Assembly (NCBI GenBank): GCA_027486585.1
Contig: JAIXOU010000122.1
Location: 62,001-126,000 of the forward strand
DNA: 64,000 nucleotides
Origin: Verrucomicrobiaceae bacterium
Lineage (GTDB): Bacteria; Verrucomicrobiota; Verrucomicrobiia; Verrucomicrobiales; Verrucomicrobiaceae
Direction: 5' to 3'
The translations under genes and the position numbers were made by a program. The notes beneath the pieces are model-generated. The model searched no databases, had not been told where the DNA came from, and saw only the letters and a list, made by a program, of their open reading frames with translations. Shown piece by piece: positions 15,903 through 24,364 of this stretch; the first letter of the stretch is position 1; each line of letters starts with the position of its first letter.

Positions 15903-17756
15903 ATGCTTTCCGTTTCCAATGTCAGTAAGACCTATGCCGGCCGCACCCTTTTTAGTGGTGTTTCCTTTCACATCAATCGTGGCGACAAGATCGGCCTGAT
16001 CGGCCCGAATGGTGCTGGTAAATCGACGCTGTTTTCCCTGCTGCTGCGGGAAACGACGCCGGATGATGGCATGGTGACGATGGAAAAGGGCCTGGATTTT
16101 GGTTTCCTGCCGCAGGAAAGCGCGCCCGTGGATGACCTGACGGTGCTGGAGCTGGCCACCAGTCACGTGCACGAGCACAGCGCCTGGGAGGCTGAGCCCA
16201 AGGCCAAACGTATTTTGAAGGGCCTAGCTTTTCGCGAAAGTGACTTTGATCGCAATGCCAGGACCCTCAGTGGCGGCTGGGTCATGCGTGCGCATTTGGC
16301 CCGTCTGCTGGTGCAGGAGCCCGATCTGCTGCTGCTGGATGAGCCGACGAATCACTTGGACCTTGAGTCCCTGATTTGGTTCCAGGAATATCTGACAAGT
16401 TATCCTGGCGCGATTCTCATGATCTCCCATGACCGTGAATTCCTCAATGCGCTGACAGATACCATTCTGGAGATTGGTCGCGGCAAGGTCACGCGCTATC
16501 GCGGGAACTACGATGCGTATCTGATCGAAAAAGCCGCCCGCGAAGATCAGTTGCAGGGAGCTTATGACAATCAGCAGAAAGAGATCCAGAAGATGCAGCA
16601 GTGGGCGGACCGCTTCAAAGCGAAGGCCAATTTTGCTTCCCGTGCTCAGGATAAGCTGAAGATGATCGGTCGTATGGAAAAGGTGGAGGCTCCCGTAGCT
16701 GCGGCCAAGACGGTGAAGTTCCGCTTTCCGCAGCCACCGCGCAGTGGTCAGCGTGTGCTGGCGCTGAAGGGACTGGACTTTTCCTATGGTGAGACGCCAG
16801 TTTATAAAGGCCTGGATTTGGAAATTCAGCGTGGCGAGCGCATGGTGCTCGTGGGTCCGAACGGTGCCGGTAAATCGACCTTGCTGAAGCTTTTGGCCGA
16901 GGCGCTGAAGCCACAGGGTGGTGTGCATGAGTTTGGTCACAATGTGAAGCCGGGCTACTTTGCCCAGTATCGTGGAGATGTGCTGAACATGCGCCACACG
17001 GTCTTGCAGTCAGCGATGGATCTGCCGAGCCGCCCAGGGGAAAACATGTGCCGCACCTTGCTCGGCAGTTTCTTGTTCCATGGAGATGATGTTTTCAAGC
17101 CCGTGGGTGTGCTTAGCGGTGGAGAAAAGTCACGTCTAGCACTGGTCCGCCTGCTGCTTGATCCGCCGAATCTGCTGCTCATGGATGAGCCGACGACGCA
17201 TCTGGACATGGGCAGCATCGATGCGCTCATCGGCGCTCTCGAAGACTATGAAGGCACACTTGTCTTCATCAGCCATGATGTGCACTTCATCCGATCCATG
17301 GCGAAAAGTGTCATGCACATCGCCGGTGGTGTCCTGACTCCGTATGCAGGAGATTATCAGTATTTCCTGGATAAAACCAAGGCCGGTTCTGCGCGCGAGG
17401 CCCTGACGGCCAGCCTGACGAACAGTCAGCCCGGCGCGTGGACCGCCCCGAAGAAGGAAGTCTCTGGACCGAAAACCAAGGAACAGAAACGCCTGGAAGC
17501 CGAAGCTCGGAATGCCAAGGGTAAAACCAAAAAGGGCGTGGAAGAGCGCATCGCTCGGATCGAGGGAGAAATCGCCACCTTAGAAAAGCGTAAGCTGGAG
17601 ATCGTGGAACTGCTGCAAGAGGGTGCCACTTATGCCGATGCGGTGAAGTTTCGATCCCTCAGTGAAGAGCTGGAAAGGATCGATCCAAGCATCGCCAAGC
17701 AGACGGCGGCCTGGGAAAAGGCCACCGAAGAGCTTGAGGCGTATGGTGAGGGCTGA
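15903..17756 (+). CDS. ABC-F family ATPase (ribosome-associated type)
   Basis: 617 residues from the ATG at 15903. The frame stays open further upstream, but that part is antisense to ogt and does not fit the family. Two ABC domains: Walker A GPNGAGKSTLFSLL near residue 36 and GPNGAGKSTLLKLL near 320, signature motifs TLSGGWVMRAHLARLL and LSGGEKSRLALVRLL, and Walker B LLLLDEPTNHLDLE and LLLMDEPTTHLDMG. No membrane segments are present. The inter-domain linker is the P-site tRNA interaction motif region of EttA/Uup-like proteins. The C-terminus is a charged coiled coil as in Uup. A role in translation is inferred from family; the subfamily is uncertain. Confidence 0.85.
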   Translation: MLSVSNVSKTYAGRTLFSGVSFHINRGDKIGLIGPNGAGKSTLFSLLLRETTPDDGMVTMEKGLDFGFLPQESAPVDDLTVLELATSHVHEHSAWEAEPKAKRILKGLAFRESDFDRNARTLSGGWVMRAHLARLLVQEPDLLLLDEPTNHLDLESLIWFQEYLTSYPGAILMISHDREFLNALTDTILEIGRGKVTRYRGNYDAYLIEKAAREDQLQGAYDNQQKEIQKMQQWADRFKAKANFASRAQDKLKMIGRMEKVEAPVAAAKTVKFRFPQPPRSGQRVLALKGLDFSYGETPVYKGLDLEIQRGERMVLVGPNGAGKSTLLKLLAEALKPQGGVHEFGHNVKPGYFAQYRGDVLNMRHTVLQSAMDLPSRPGENMCRTLLGSFLFHGDDVFKPVGVLSGGEKSRLALVRLLLDPPNLLLMDEPTTHLDMGSIDALIGALEDYEGTLVFISHDVHFIRSMAKSVMHIAGGVLTPYAGDYQYFLDKTKAGSAREALTASLTNSQPGAWTAPKKEVSGPKTKEQKRLEAEARNAKGKTKKGVEERIARIEGEIATLEKRKLEIVELLQEGATYADAVKFRSLSEELERIDPSIAKQTAAWEKATEELEAYGEG

Positions 17757-17764
17757 TTCAGCGC

Positions 17765-18025
17765 CTCATTGACCGGGTGCACCGCCGGATTGATGTCGGT
17801 TGGGAATGGTTGGCGGCAAGAAAGAACGAATGCATGCAAGCGGTCGTCAGCCAGCCTTCCAGACTTTCTTTGGAGCCGCTGACCGCGCTTGGCCTTCGAC
17901 ACCCGCAAATCCAGTCGGGAAGCTCGGCGGTGAGACCTTGGGTATCATCGGTGGGTTTTTTCGCCGAACATTCCCAACCTACGGCTGCCGAGCACCTCAT
18001 TCCTGAGGTACACCCTCATTGACCG
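17765..18025. mobile_element. Possible miniature insertion between 11-bp direct repeats
   Basis: CTCATTGACCG occurs at 17765-17775 and again at 18015-18025, bracketing about 240 bp without a gene. Inside, GGTTGGGAATG near the left end and its reverse complement CATTCCCAACC near the right end form subterminal inverted repeats. A hairpin (GCGGTC...GACCGC) lies in the middle. The right direct-repeat copy includes the stop codon of the adjacent PQQ gene. This layout fits a small non-autonomous element, but no transposase family can be named. Confidence 0.35.
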
Positions 18026-19356
18026 ACGCAGTAGAGCTTATCCTGGGTGCGGATAAACAGGCAGCCATTGGCCGCGGCGATGCTGCTGCGGCAGCTGGCG
18101 GCATCGCCATTGGGCTTGGTGCCGTCGCCCATGGCATTGACGCTGAGGAGCTCAAAGCTGCCTCCACCGGCTTTGACGACGTACACGTCACCCCAGAAGT
18201 TGGTCATGTAGATCTTGCCATCTGCCACGGTTGGGCTGCTTTCGAACTTGGATTTGCTGCCGGTCTCGCCCGTCCACAGAACCTTGCCGGTTTTTGGTTC
18301 GACTCGGCTGACGGTCTTGCGTCCGCTATCCAGCACGTAGAAGCTGCCCTCGTAAAAAGCAGGTGTCGAAACGTCGGTTGTGACGACTTTTGGATCACTG
18401 GTCCAAGCGGGCTGAATGTCTTTGCCCTTGCTGCTCATCGGCATGGCAAAGACGGGCGAGTTCTTCGGTGCGCAGACCAGCGCCATGCCGTCACCCACGA
18501 CGGGAGATGGCACGAGGCGGAAGAATTTGTTATAACCTTCACCAGCCAGATTCCAGGTCGCCAAGCGGGCTGTTTCTTCGCCGGTTGCGGCGTCATGCAA
18601 AGTCAGCGTATCGCCACCGGAGATGAGCATGACACGCTTGCCGTCTGCATCGGCAAAGACTGGGGAGCTGAAGGCCTCTAAAGACTCCACTTGAGCTGGC
18701 GTCGGGCGGAGATGCTTCCACAGATCTTTGCCTGTGGCGGGGTCCACGGCCAGAATGTAGCTGGTCATGTCTTTGCCGGGAGTGCCTTTGGCGAAGCCCT
18801 GGAACTCAAAGGTCTCATTGCGTTGCAGGACTTGAATGTAGAGCTTGCCGCCATCCAAGGCTGGGCTGCTGCCATAGGTCCACTGGGTGGCAAAGGCACC
18901 GTGGGTTTCTTTGAAATCGCGTTTCCATTGCAGCTTGCCATCCAGATCAAAGGCAGCGCAGACCGCATCGGCAAAGAGGAAGATGACTTGCTTGCCATCC
19001 GTCACGGCGGAGGGACTGGCTAGGTTGCTCTTGTTATCCCATTGCAGGCCGCCTTCGGACACGACCTGACGCCAGATTTCCTTGCCTGTTTTGGCATCGT
19101 AGCAAAGGCCCACCAACTGCTGCTTATCCATGATCGGCGCGGTCAGGAAGACTTTATCTCCCCAAACGACTGGCACAGAGGCTGAAACTGAGGGCACATC
19201 GACCGCCCATTTGACGCCTTCCGTTTTGCTGAACTTGGCTGGCAGATTCTTTTCAGGGCTAGAGCCGTCCTGATTAGGGCCGCGCCAGTTGGGCCAGTTT
19301 TCAGCTTGAGCAAAGGTGGAGGCGAGGGTGAGGGCGATGAGCGGCAGCGATTTCAT
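18016..19356 (-). CDS. Secreted PQQ-type beta-propeller (BamB-like repeat) protein
   Basis: 446 residues with a clear Sec signal peptide (KSLPLIALTLASTFAQA) followed by NWPNWRGPNQDGSSPEKNLP, a start shared by many secreted PQQ-repeat proteins of Planctomycetes and Verrucomicrobia. The body contains repeated blade motifs such as DAKTGKEIWRQ, DLDGKLQWKRDF, DPATGKDLWKHL and EPKTGKVLWTGE. The fold is a propeller of seven or eight blades. These proteins may bind PQQ or act as scaffolds; true alcohol dehydrogenase residues are not evident, so no enzymatic role is claimed. Confidence 0.8.
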   Translation of the reverse strand: MKSLPLIALTLASTFAQAENWPNWRGPNQDGSSPEKNLPAKFSKTEGVKWAVDVPSVSASVPVVWGDKVFLTAPIMDKQQLVGLCYDAKTGKEIWRQVVSEGGLQWDNKSNLASPSAVTDGKQVIFLFADAVCAAFDLDGKLQWKRDFKETHGAFATQWTYGSSPALDGGKLYIQVLQRNETFEFQGFAKGTPGKDMTSYILAVDPATGKDLWKHLRPTPAQVESLEAFSSPVFADADGKRVMLISGGDTLTLHDAATGEETARLATWNLAGEGYNKFFRLVPSPVVGDGMALVCAPKNSPVFAMPMSSKGKDIQPAWTSDPKVVTTDVSTPAFYEGSFYVLDSGRKTVSRVEPKTGKVLWTGETGSKSKFESSPTVADGKIYMTNFWGDVYVVKAGGGSFELLSVNAMGDGTKPNGDAASCRSSIAAANGCLFIRTQDKLYCVGQ

Positions 19357-19516
19357 GAAAAAGATAGAGAAACGAAAACGCTGCCGATTGTCGAGATGTT
19401 TCCACCGTGAGCTTTTTGGCTGAAGCTTTCAATGTCCGCAGAGATCACGACCTTGAGATCGTGCAAACCAGCCGACGGAATGGCGGCTTTTGAAATGGCT
19501 ATTTATTCTGCGCGCT

Positions 19517-19684
19517 CTAGATCGCCTGGGTCGTCGCAAGTTCCACTCGGCGTTTACCATTCACAAAAGCGGGCTGAAAAGGGCGCTTGTCTTGATGGAG
19601 ACGCGCTTTGATTTCTTCGCTGCGCATGCCTTGGGCCTTGAGTTGGTTGACGATTTCAAATTTGATTCGTTGGATATCGAGCAT
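19517..19684 (-). CDS. Small hypothetical protein (55 aa)
   Basis: A short frame with protein-like composition: LDIQRIKFEIVNQLKAQGMR, then EEIKARLHQDKRPFQPAFVN and a basic tail. It starts at an ATG and has an amphipathic N-terminal helix. There is no clear Shine-Dalgarno site, though few genes here have one. No homology is recognised; it could be a small regulatory or DNA-binding protein, or chance. Confidence 0.4.
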   Translation of the reverse strand: MLDIQRIKFEIVNQLKAQGMRSEEIKARLHQDKRPFQPAFVNGKRRVELATTQAI

Positions 19685-19973
19685 GGTGGTCGGGCGATTT
19701 GTTGCTCGGCACTTTGCTGCAAAGGTCGGGGTTCAGCTATTAGACCATGGTCCAATGGATTGATCATGAACGTATCATGAGGAAGGGAAGGCGCGGAAGA
19801 CCCGGGATGCTACCTGCTTACGGGTTGAAGTGTCTGGCGCGGGCTCAAAGAAACGGAGGGCGGCTAGAGTTCCTCATTTTCAGCTGCCATCAAGGCCGCG
19901 AGGCCAAGGGCCTGGCTCAAACGGCACTTCGAGTCAGTTGGCACCGCGCTCTAAATACGCCCAGCACGTCAGG
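19685..19973. other. Gene-free spacer
   Basis: No convincing gene. The frames present are short and of improbable composition. The stretch ends in the terminator of the Gfo/Idh/MocA gene. Confidence 0.5.
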
Positions 19974-19998
19974 AAAAAGAGGCTGAGGAGCAGCCTCT
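19974..19998 (-). terminator. Rho-independent terminator of the Gfo/Idh/MocA gene
   Basis: On the minus strand AGAGGCTG-CTCCT-CAGCCTCT forms a perfect 8-bp stem followed directly by TTTTT. It lies about 40 nt past the stop codon of the minus-strand oxidoreductase gene that ends at 20038. Confidence 0.8.
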
Positions 19999-20037
19999 TC
20001 TCTTTGAGTCCTTCCGAGCTGGGCCAAAGGCTGACGG

Positions 20038-21378
20038 TTACGCGCCCTTTTTCTCTTTTCCCTGATCTTCAGGTTTCTTGGGTTCTGGCAGCTGGAACTT
20101 CGTCACGCCTGGCATCGGCATTGGAGTTGGCTTGAAGCTGTCGGTCCACTTGAGGTTGTCTGGAGCCAGATCCTGAGTGCAGGCCAGCATTTGATCCCAG
20201 GTGAGGAGATTGCCAGTGTAGGCGGCTTCACGGCCCATGATGCCGACGAGGGTGCTGAGCATCATGCGGTCGCCGTCGTTGATGACTTCGCCTTTGCGGA
20301 TGGCATTGAAGAGGGCCTCGTGTTCGAGGTCGTACATGTTTTTTTCTTCGGCTTTGAAGCGCCAGCGTTTGGCACCATCAATGAATGGCGCGCCGCCTTT
20401 GCCGATGATGAGGGCCCCTTTTTCTCCGCGAATGACGTCTTGATTGTGACCCTGGCAGCCTTTGATCTGACGATTGGCTAGGTGGCAATAGATGCCGTTT
20501 TCCCACTCATAGGCAGCATGGAAGTGATCGAAGATGTTGCCATCTTCCGCTTTGATCTGGCGTCCACCGGTGGCGATGCAGCTCATGGGCGGTTTGTCAC
20601 CCATCGCCCAACAAATTTTATCCACGCTGTGCACGGCCTGTTCGACAATGCTGTCGCCGCTAAGCCAGGAAAAGTTGTACCAATTCTTAACCTGCCATTC
20701 GACATCACTCATTTCGGGTGTGCGACCACTCGCGGCAGGCATGGGTTTCACTGGGCCGGTGTGATAGGTGGCTAGGATGCTGGTGACTTTGCCGATGTCG
20801 CCATCGAGCAGGCGTTTGAAAGCTTCGATGCGTGAGGTGCTGTAGCGCCAGCAGAAGCCGGCAACTAGGTTGAGCTTCTTTTGCTTCGCTTTTTCCACAG
20901 CCGCCATGGCCATGTGATAGCCGATGGTGTCAACGGCCATGGGTTTTTCACAGAAGATGTGTTTGCCTGCATCGACTGCGGCCTGGAGGTGCAGCGGGCG
21001 GAAGCCTGGAGGGCTGGCGAGCAGGACGACATCCACACCACTGTCGAGGAGCTTCTGATAGGCATCGATCCCGATGAATTTCTTGTCGTCTTTGACATCA
21101 ATCCGGTCTGGGAACTTTTGGGAAAGACTGTTGATGCTGCCTTCGATCTGCTTGAGGTCCACGTCTGCCATGGCGACGATTTTACCGTTGTATTCAGCGG
21201 CTAGAGCCTGAGATGCCGCGCCTGTGCCACGTCCACCACAACCGACAAGACCAATCCGCAGGGTTTCATTCGAATCAGCCTTCTGCTGAGCTCGCAGAGT
21301 GGTGGCCGCAGTGATGATGGCTGCGGACCCTGTGGTCTGGGCAAAGAGGCGGCGATTATAAAGAGTAGTAGGTGACAT
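20038..21378 (-). CDS. Exported Gfo/Idh/MocA family oxidoreductase
   Basis: 446 residues. The N-terminus has NRRLFAQTTGSAAIITAATT, a Tat-type signal. A Rossmann domain follows: LRIGLVGCGGRGTGAASQAL for NAD(P) binding, VVLLASPPGFRPLHLQAAVD, then HIFCEKPMAVD with the conserved Glu-Lys-Pro. The second domain has SGDSIVEQAVHSVDKICWAM and the C-terminal DLEHEALFNAIRKGEVINDG block typical of exported planctomycete/verrucomicrobial members. The substrate is probably a sugar or inositol derivative but cannot be named. The C-terminal tail is Lys/Pro/Glu rich. A strong terminator follows. Confidence 0.85.
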   Translation of the reverse strand: MSPTTLYNRRLFAQTTGSAAIITAATTLRAQQKADSNETLRIGLVGCGGRGTGAASQALAAEYNGKIVAMADVDLKQIEGSINSLSQKFPDRIDVKDDKKFIGIDAYQKLLDSGVDVVLLASPPGFRPLHLQAAVDAGKHIFCEKPMAVDTIGYHMAMAAVEKAKQKKLNLVAGFCWRYSTSRIEAFKRLLDGDIGKVTSILATYHTGPVKPMPAASGRTPEMSDVEWQVKNWYNFSWLSGDSIVEQAVHSVDKICWAMGDKPPMSCIATGGRQIKAEDGNIFDHFHAAYEWENGIYCHLANRQIKGCQGHNQDVIRGEKGALIIGKGGAPFIDGAKRWRFKAEEKNMYDLEHEALFNAIRKGEVINDGDRMMLSTLVGIMGREAAYTGNLLTWDQMLACTQDLAPDNLKWTDSFKPTPMPMPGVTKFQLPEPKKPEDQGKEKKGA

Positions 21379-21500
21379 AAGATGGGCGGTTAATAAATCG
21401 ATGATGCGGGCGGATACCTTTCAGAGGAATCGTGGAGAGCTGGAAACTAGATGAAAATCAATTGCGTGATTCTTGGGATTCCGGTAAGTTTTTACTTATC

Positions 21501-22178
21501 ATGACATATCACCTAGCACGCGATGGCCAACAATTGGGCACTTTTTCAGAATCTGAAGTCAGCTCCAAGTATAGCTCTGGACAAATTCTTGGAACGGATC
21601 TGTGCTGGAAGGAAGGTATGGCCGATTGGCAGCCTGTGAGTGTCGCCTTCAATTCCAATGGGTTTCCGGCACCAGCGATCAATCCCTATGCTGCTCCTAG
21701 AGCGGATGTGAGTCGTCAAGTGACTACATCGAAGTCAATTGAATTGGCCTCCCGAGGGACTCGTTTAGGTGCCCATTTTTTAGATGGACTTGCCGTGCTG
21801 CCTCTTGCCATACCTATGATCATAGCTATCCCCACAATGGATCAAGAGACACAATCTCTTTCTTCGGTTGGCATGATTTGCATCGCGATCACTTGCATCT
21901 CGATACTCGCATTGATGATTTATAACCTTTATTTACTCAGCACTCAGGGGCAAACTTTGGGCAAGAAGTGGCTTGGAATTCGAATCGTCCGTTATGATGA
22001 CAATGGCACGGCTGGTTTCGTGAAGGCTTTTTTACTTCGCGCTTTTGTTAATGGTCTCTTCACGGCGTTTCCTGGTTTAGGCCCTATCTACGCTCTTATC
22101 GATATTTTATTCATCTTCTCGGATGATAAGCGCTGTCTGCATGACAAGCTTTCGGGAACGCATGTGGTGAAGGCTTGA
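21501..22178 (+). CDS. GYF_2-RDD membrane protein
   Basis: 225 residues from the ATG at 21501; a longer in-frame start at 21432 is less likely because MTYHLARDGQQLGTFSESEV begins a GYF_2 domain directly. That domain, with DLCWKEGMADWQPV, spans about residues 1-50 and may bind proline-rich peptides. A linker NPYAAPRADVSR leads to an RDD domain (about 85-225) with three or four membrane helices, RGTRLGAHFLDGLAVLPLAI at its start and GQTLGKKWLGIRIV in the loop, which gives the family its Arg-Asp-Asp name. This GYF-RDD combination is frequent in Planctomycetes and Verrucomicrobia. Its function is unknown; membrane transport has been suggested for some RDD proteins. Confidence 0.8.
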   Translation: MTYHLARDGQQLGTFSESEVSSKYSSGQILGTDLCWKEGMADWQPVSVAFNSNGFPAPAINPYAAPRADVSRQVTTSKSIELASRGTRLGAHFLDGLAVLPLAIPMIIAIPTMDQETQSLSSVGMICIAITCISILALMIYNLYLLSTQGQTLGKKWLGIRIVRYDDNGTAGFVKAFLLRAFVNGLFTAFPGLGPIYALIDILFIFSDDKRCLHDKLSGTHVVKA

Positions 22179-22245
22179 AATCTTTCAGGCCAAAGTTGAC
22201 GCTTCGATTGTCATTCAAGGAATTAGCGTCATCCTGCCTGTCTGT

Positions 22246-22680
22246 ATGATTTGGTTTCCGCGCATTCTTCACCTTCTACTCGGCGGCATTTTTGTCTATG
22301 CTGGTGTCATGAAGGCTGCACGGCCACTGGTCTTTTTAGATGATGTGCGCAGCTTTGCTCTGCTGCCGGATCCCTACGCTGCACTGCTGGCCATGTTTCT
22401 GCCTTGGTTGGAGATTTTTGCAGGAGTGGCCGTGATCACAGGCCGGATGAGGAAAGGTGGGCTGCTGCTGCTGACCGCTAGTTTGATTGTCTTTTTGATC
22501 GCGATTGGTATCGCCTGGGCTCGCGGCACGGATATCCGTTGTGGTTGTTTCGGCGGGGATGTGGAGTCGAGCAGCTATTTGACACTGATTGTTCGTGATC
22601 TCCTGCTGCTAGGATTAGCTTTGATTTGTCATTTTTGGCGACCTTCGATCAAGATGCTCTCTGACCCTTCAAATGCATGA
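22246..22680 (+). CDS. DoxX/MauE-like membrane protein
   Basis: 144 residues with four predicted membrane helices (first: ILHLLLGGIFVYAGVMKA). The motif RGTDIRCGCFGGD is typical of the MauE/DoxX-like branch, where the Cys pair is thought to take part in disulfide or redox chemistry at the membrane. Its stop overlaps the next gene's start as ATGA, so translation of the threonine aldolase is probably coupled to it. The functional link between the two is not obvious. Confidence 0.7.
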   Translation: MIWFPRILHLLLGGIFVYAGVMKAARPLVFLDDVRSFALLPDPYAALLAMFLPWLEIFAGVAVITGRMRKGGLLLLTASLIVFLIAIGIAWARGTDIRCGCFGGDVESSSYLTLIVRDLLLLGLALICHFWRPSIKMLSDPSNA

Positions 22681-23702
22681 TACCCGAGATTAAATATCAC
22701 TTTGCTTCGGATAACTGTTCGGGCATTTGCCCTGAGGCCTGGCAGGCTATGGAAAAAGCCAACGTTGGCTATCATCCGAGTTACGGTGCGGACGCAATCA
22801 CCGCAGAAGCCTGCGAGACCTTTCGTCAGTTCTTTGAGACCGACTGTGAGGTGTTCTTTGTTTTTAACGGCACAGCAGCCAATTCGCTTTCCCTGGCTTC
22901 GCTTTGCCAAAGTTATCACAGTGTCATTTGCAGTGATGTGGCACATATCGAGACCGATGAATGCGGTGCTCCTGAGTTCTTCTCCAATGGCAGCAAACTG
23001 CTGACGGCGAAGAGTTCTTTGGGAAAGCTCGACCCGCTGGATGTCGAGAGATTGATCACTCACCGCACAGACCTGCATTATCCACGACCGAAGGCGCTGA
23101 GTATCACGCAGAGCACTGAACTGGGCACAGTCTATCGCCCAGGCGAAATTGCTGGGCTGTGCTCTTTGGCGAAGCAAAACGGACTTCATGTGCACATGGA
23201 TGGAGCACGCTTTTTCAATGCCTTGGCTGGTGGCACCGCATCTCCCGCTGACATCACGTGGCGTGCGGGAGTCGATGTCCTCTGCTGTGGTGGCACCAAG
23301 CTGGGCATGGCGGTGACAGAAGCGGTGGTTTTCTTTAATCACGACTTGGCTCGTGATTTCGAATACCGCTGCAAACAGGCGGGTCAGCTCTGTTCCAAAA
23401 TGCGCTTCATTTCGGCACAGTGGCTACGAATTCTGAGCGATAACGTCTGGCAGATACATGCTGCGCGGGCCAATGGTCTGGCGCGTCAGCTAGCGGATGG
23501 ATTGGGCAAACTTTCGGGAGTACAGATTCTCTATCCTGTCGATGCGAATGCTGTCTTTGCTCGTTTGCCTGATCCTATGAAGGCCCAACTTAAAGCTCGC
23601 GGCTGGCAGTTTTACAGCTTCATCGGCGGAGGTTCACGTTTGGTTTGCTCCTGGGCTACGACTGAGGCTGATGTCCAGTCATTCTTGGCTGATGCATCTT
23701 GA
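22677..23702 (+). CDS. Low-specificity L-threonine aldolase
   Basis: 341 residues. A PLP enzyme of fold type I that cleaves L-threonine or allo-threonine to glycine and acetaldehyde. Visible signatures: FASDNCSGICPEAW at the N-terminus, FVFNGTAANSLSL for phosphate contact, VHMDGARFFNALAGG with the PLP-ring Asp near residue 175, and VLCCGGTKLGMAV with the Schiff-base lysine at 208. It starts inside the stop codon of the DoxX-like gene (ATGA). Its last 91 bp overlap the convergent lipase gene on the other strand, so both C-termini use the same DNA. The assignment is firm for the family; allo- versus L-threonine preference is unknown. Confidence 0.88.
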   Translation: MIPEIKYHFASDNCSGICPEAWQAMEKANVGYHPSYGADAITAEACETFRQFFETDCEVFFVFNGTAANSLSLASLCQSYHSVICSDVAHIETDECGAPEFFSNGSKLLTAKSSLGKLDPLDVERLITHRTDLHYPRPKALSITQSTELGTVYRPGEIAGLCSLAKQNGLHVHMDGARFFNALAGGTASPADITWRAGVDVLCCGGTKLGMAVTEAVVFFNHDLARDFEYRCKQAGQLCSKMRFISAQWLRILSDNVWQIHAARANGLARQLADGLGKLSGVQILYPVDANAVFARLPDPMKAQLKARGWQFYSFIGGGSRLVCSWATTEADVQSFLADAS

Positions 23703-24364
23703 GGCTTCGATGAAACTGATTCAGGAGAGCGCAGGATATCCAATAGCTTACGCAACACGAAGGGTCTCCACATGATCAGTGTGTGGTCTGAATCAACCGT
23801 GGAGAATCCAGCCTCTCCTTCTGCATGGCCGCCCAAGATAGTCACGATGCCATCGGACTCAGGTCCAAGCAGATGTTTGAAAAGGGGAATCAGGGAGCGT
23901 CTGCCCATGATGATGTGGGTTTCTGGCGGAACGGGGCCAAGTTGCTTTGCTGTGCTTTCTGGGCCTGTGCCGAGTTCATTAACCACAGGGCCGAAGAGCC
24001 AATAAGCCCAAGTGCGTCCTTGTAGGTGATCCATGATTTCACTGCCTTGATTCGGTGGGGCTAACATCACGGTCCGCCCGAGCGGAAAAGTCGTGTCACG
24101 CTGCTTGGCCCAGGCTCGAAAGACCAGGCCACCGAGAGAGTGGGTGACAAAATGTACTTTTTGACCTGGCTCAATCTTTAGATTTTGCAGGGCAGGGGAC
24201 AGCCATTCATCGACAGCCTGCTGAATGGTGATACGCCGTGATGGGTAGTCAACATTCAATACCTGATATCCAGCTCGGCGAAGATACCAATGCAAGCCCA
24301 ACATCGCCTTCCAGGAGCGACCAAGCCCATGGATCAATACGACATGGTCTTGCTTGTGATGCAT
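23612..24364 (-). CDS. Lipase/esterase-like alpha/beta hydrolase
   Basis: 250 residues. It opens with HVVLIHGLGRSWKAMLGLHW, the oxyanion-hole HG motif, and has the nucleophile elbow THSLGG near residue 96, as in PGAP1-like and triacylglycerol lipases. A catalytic Asp is plausible in the DGIVTILGG region and the His in VDSDHTLIMWRPFV. There is no signal peptide, so it should be cytoplasmic. Its ATG overlaps the dGTPase stop codon (TAATG), so translational coupling is likely. The 3' end overlaps the threonine aldolase gene by 91 bp. The last 35 residues are low-complexity and may be dispensable. Confidence 0.75.
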   Translation of the reverse strand: MHHKQDHVVLIHGLGRSWKAMLGLHWYLRRAGYQVLNVDYPSRRITIQQAVDEWLSPALQNLKIEPGQKVHFVTHSLGGLVFRAWAKQRDTTFPLGRTVMLAPPNQGSEIMDHLQGRTWAYWLFGPVVNELGTGPESTAKQLGPVPPETHIIMGRRSLIPLFKHLLGPESDGIVTILGGHAEGEAGFSTVDSDHTLIMWRPFVLRKLLDILRSPESVSSKPQDASAKNDWTSASVVAQEQTKREPPPMKL

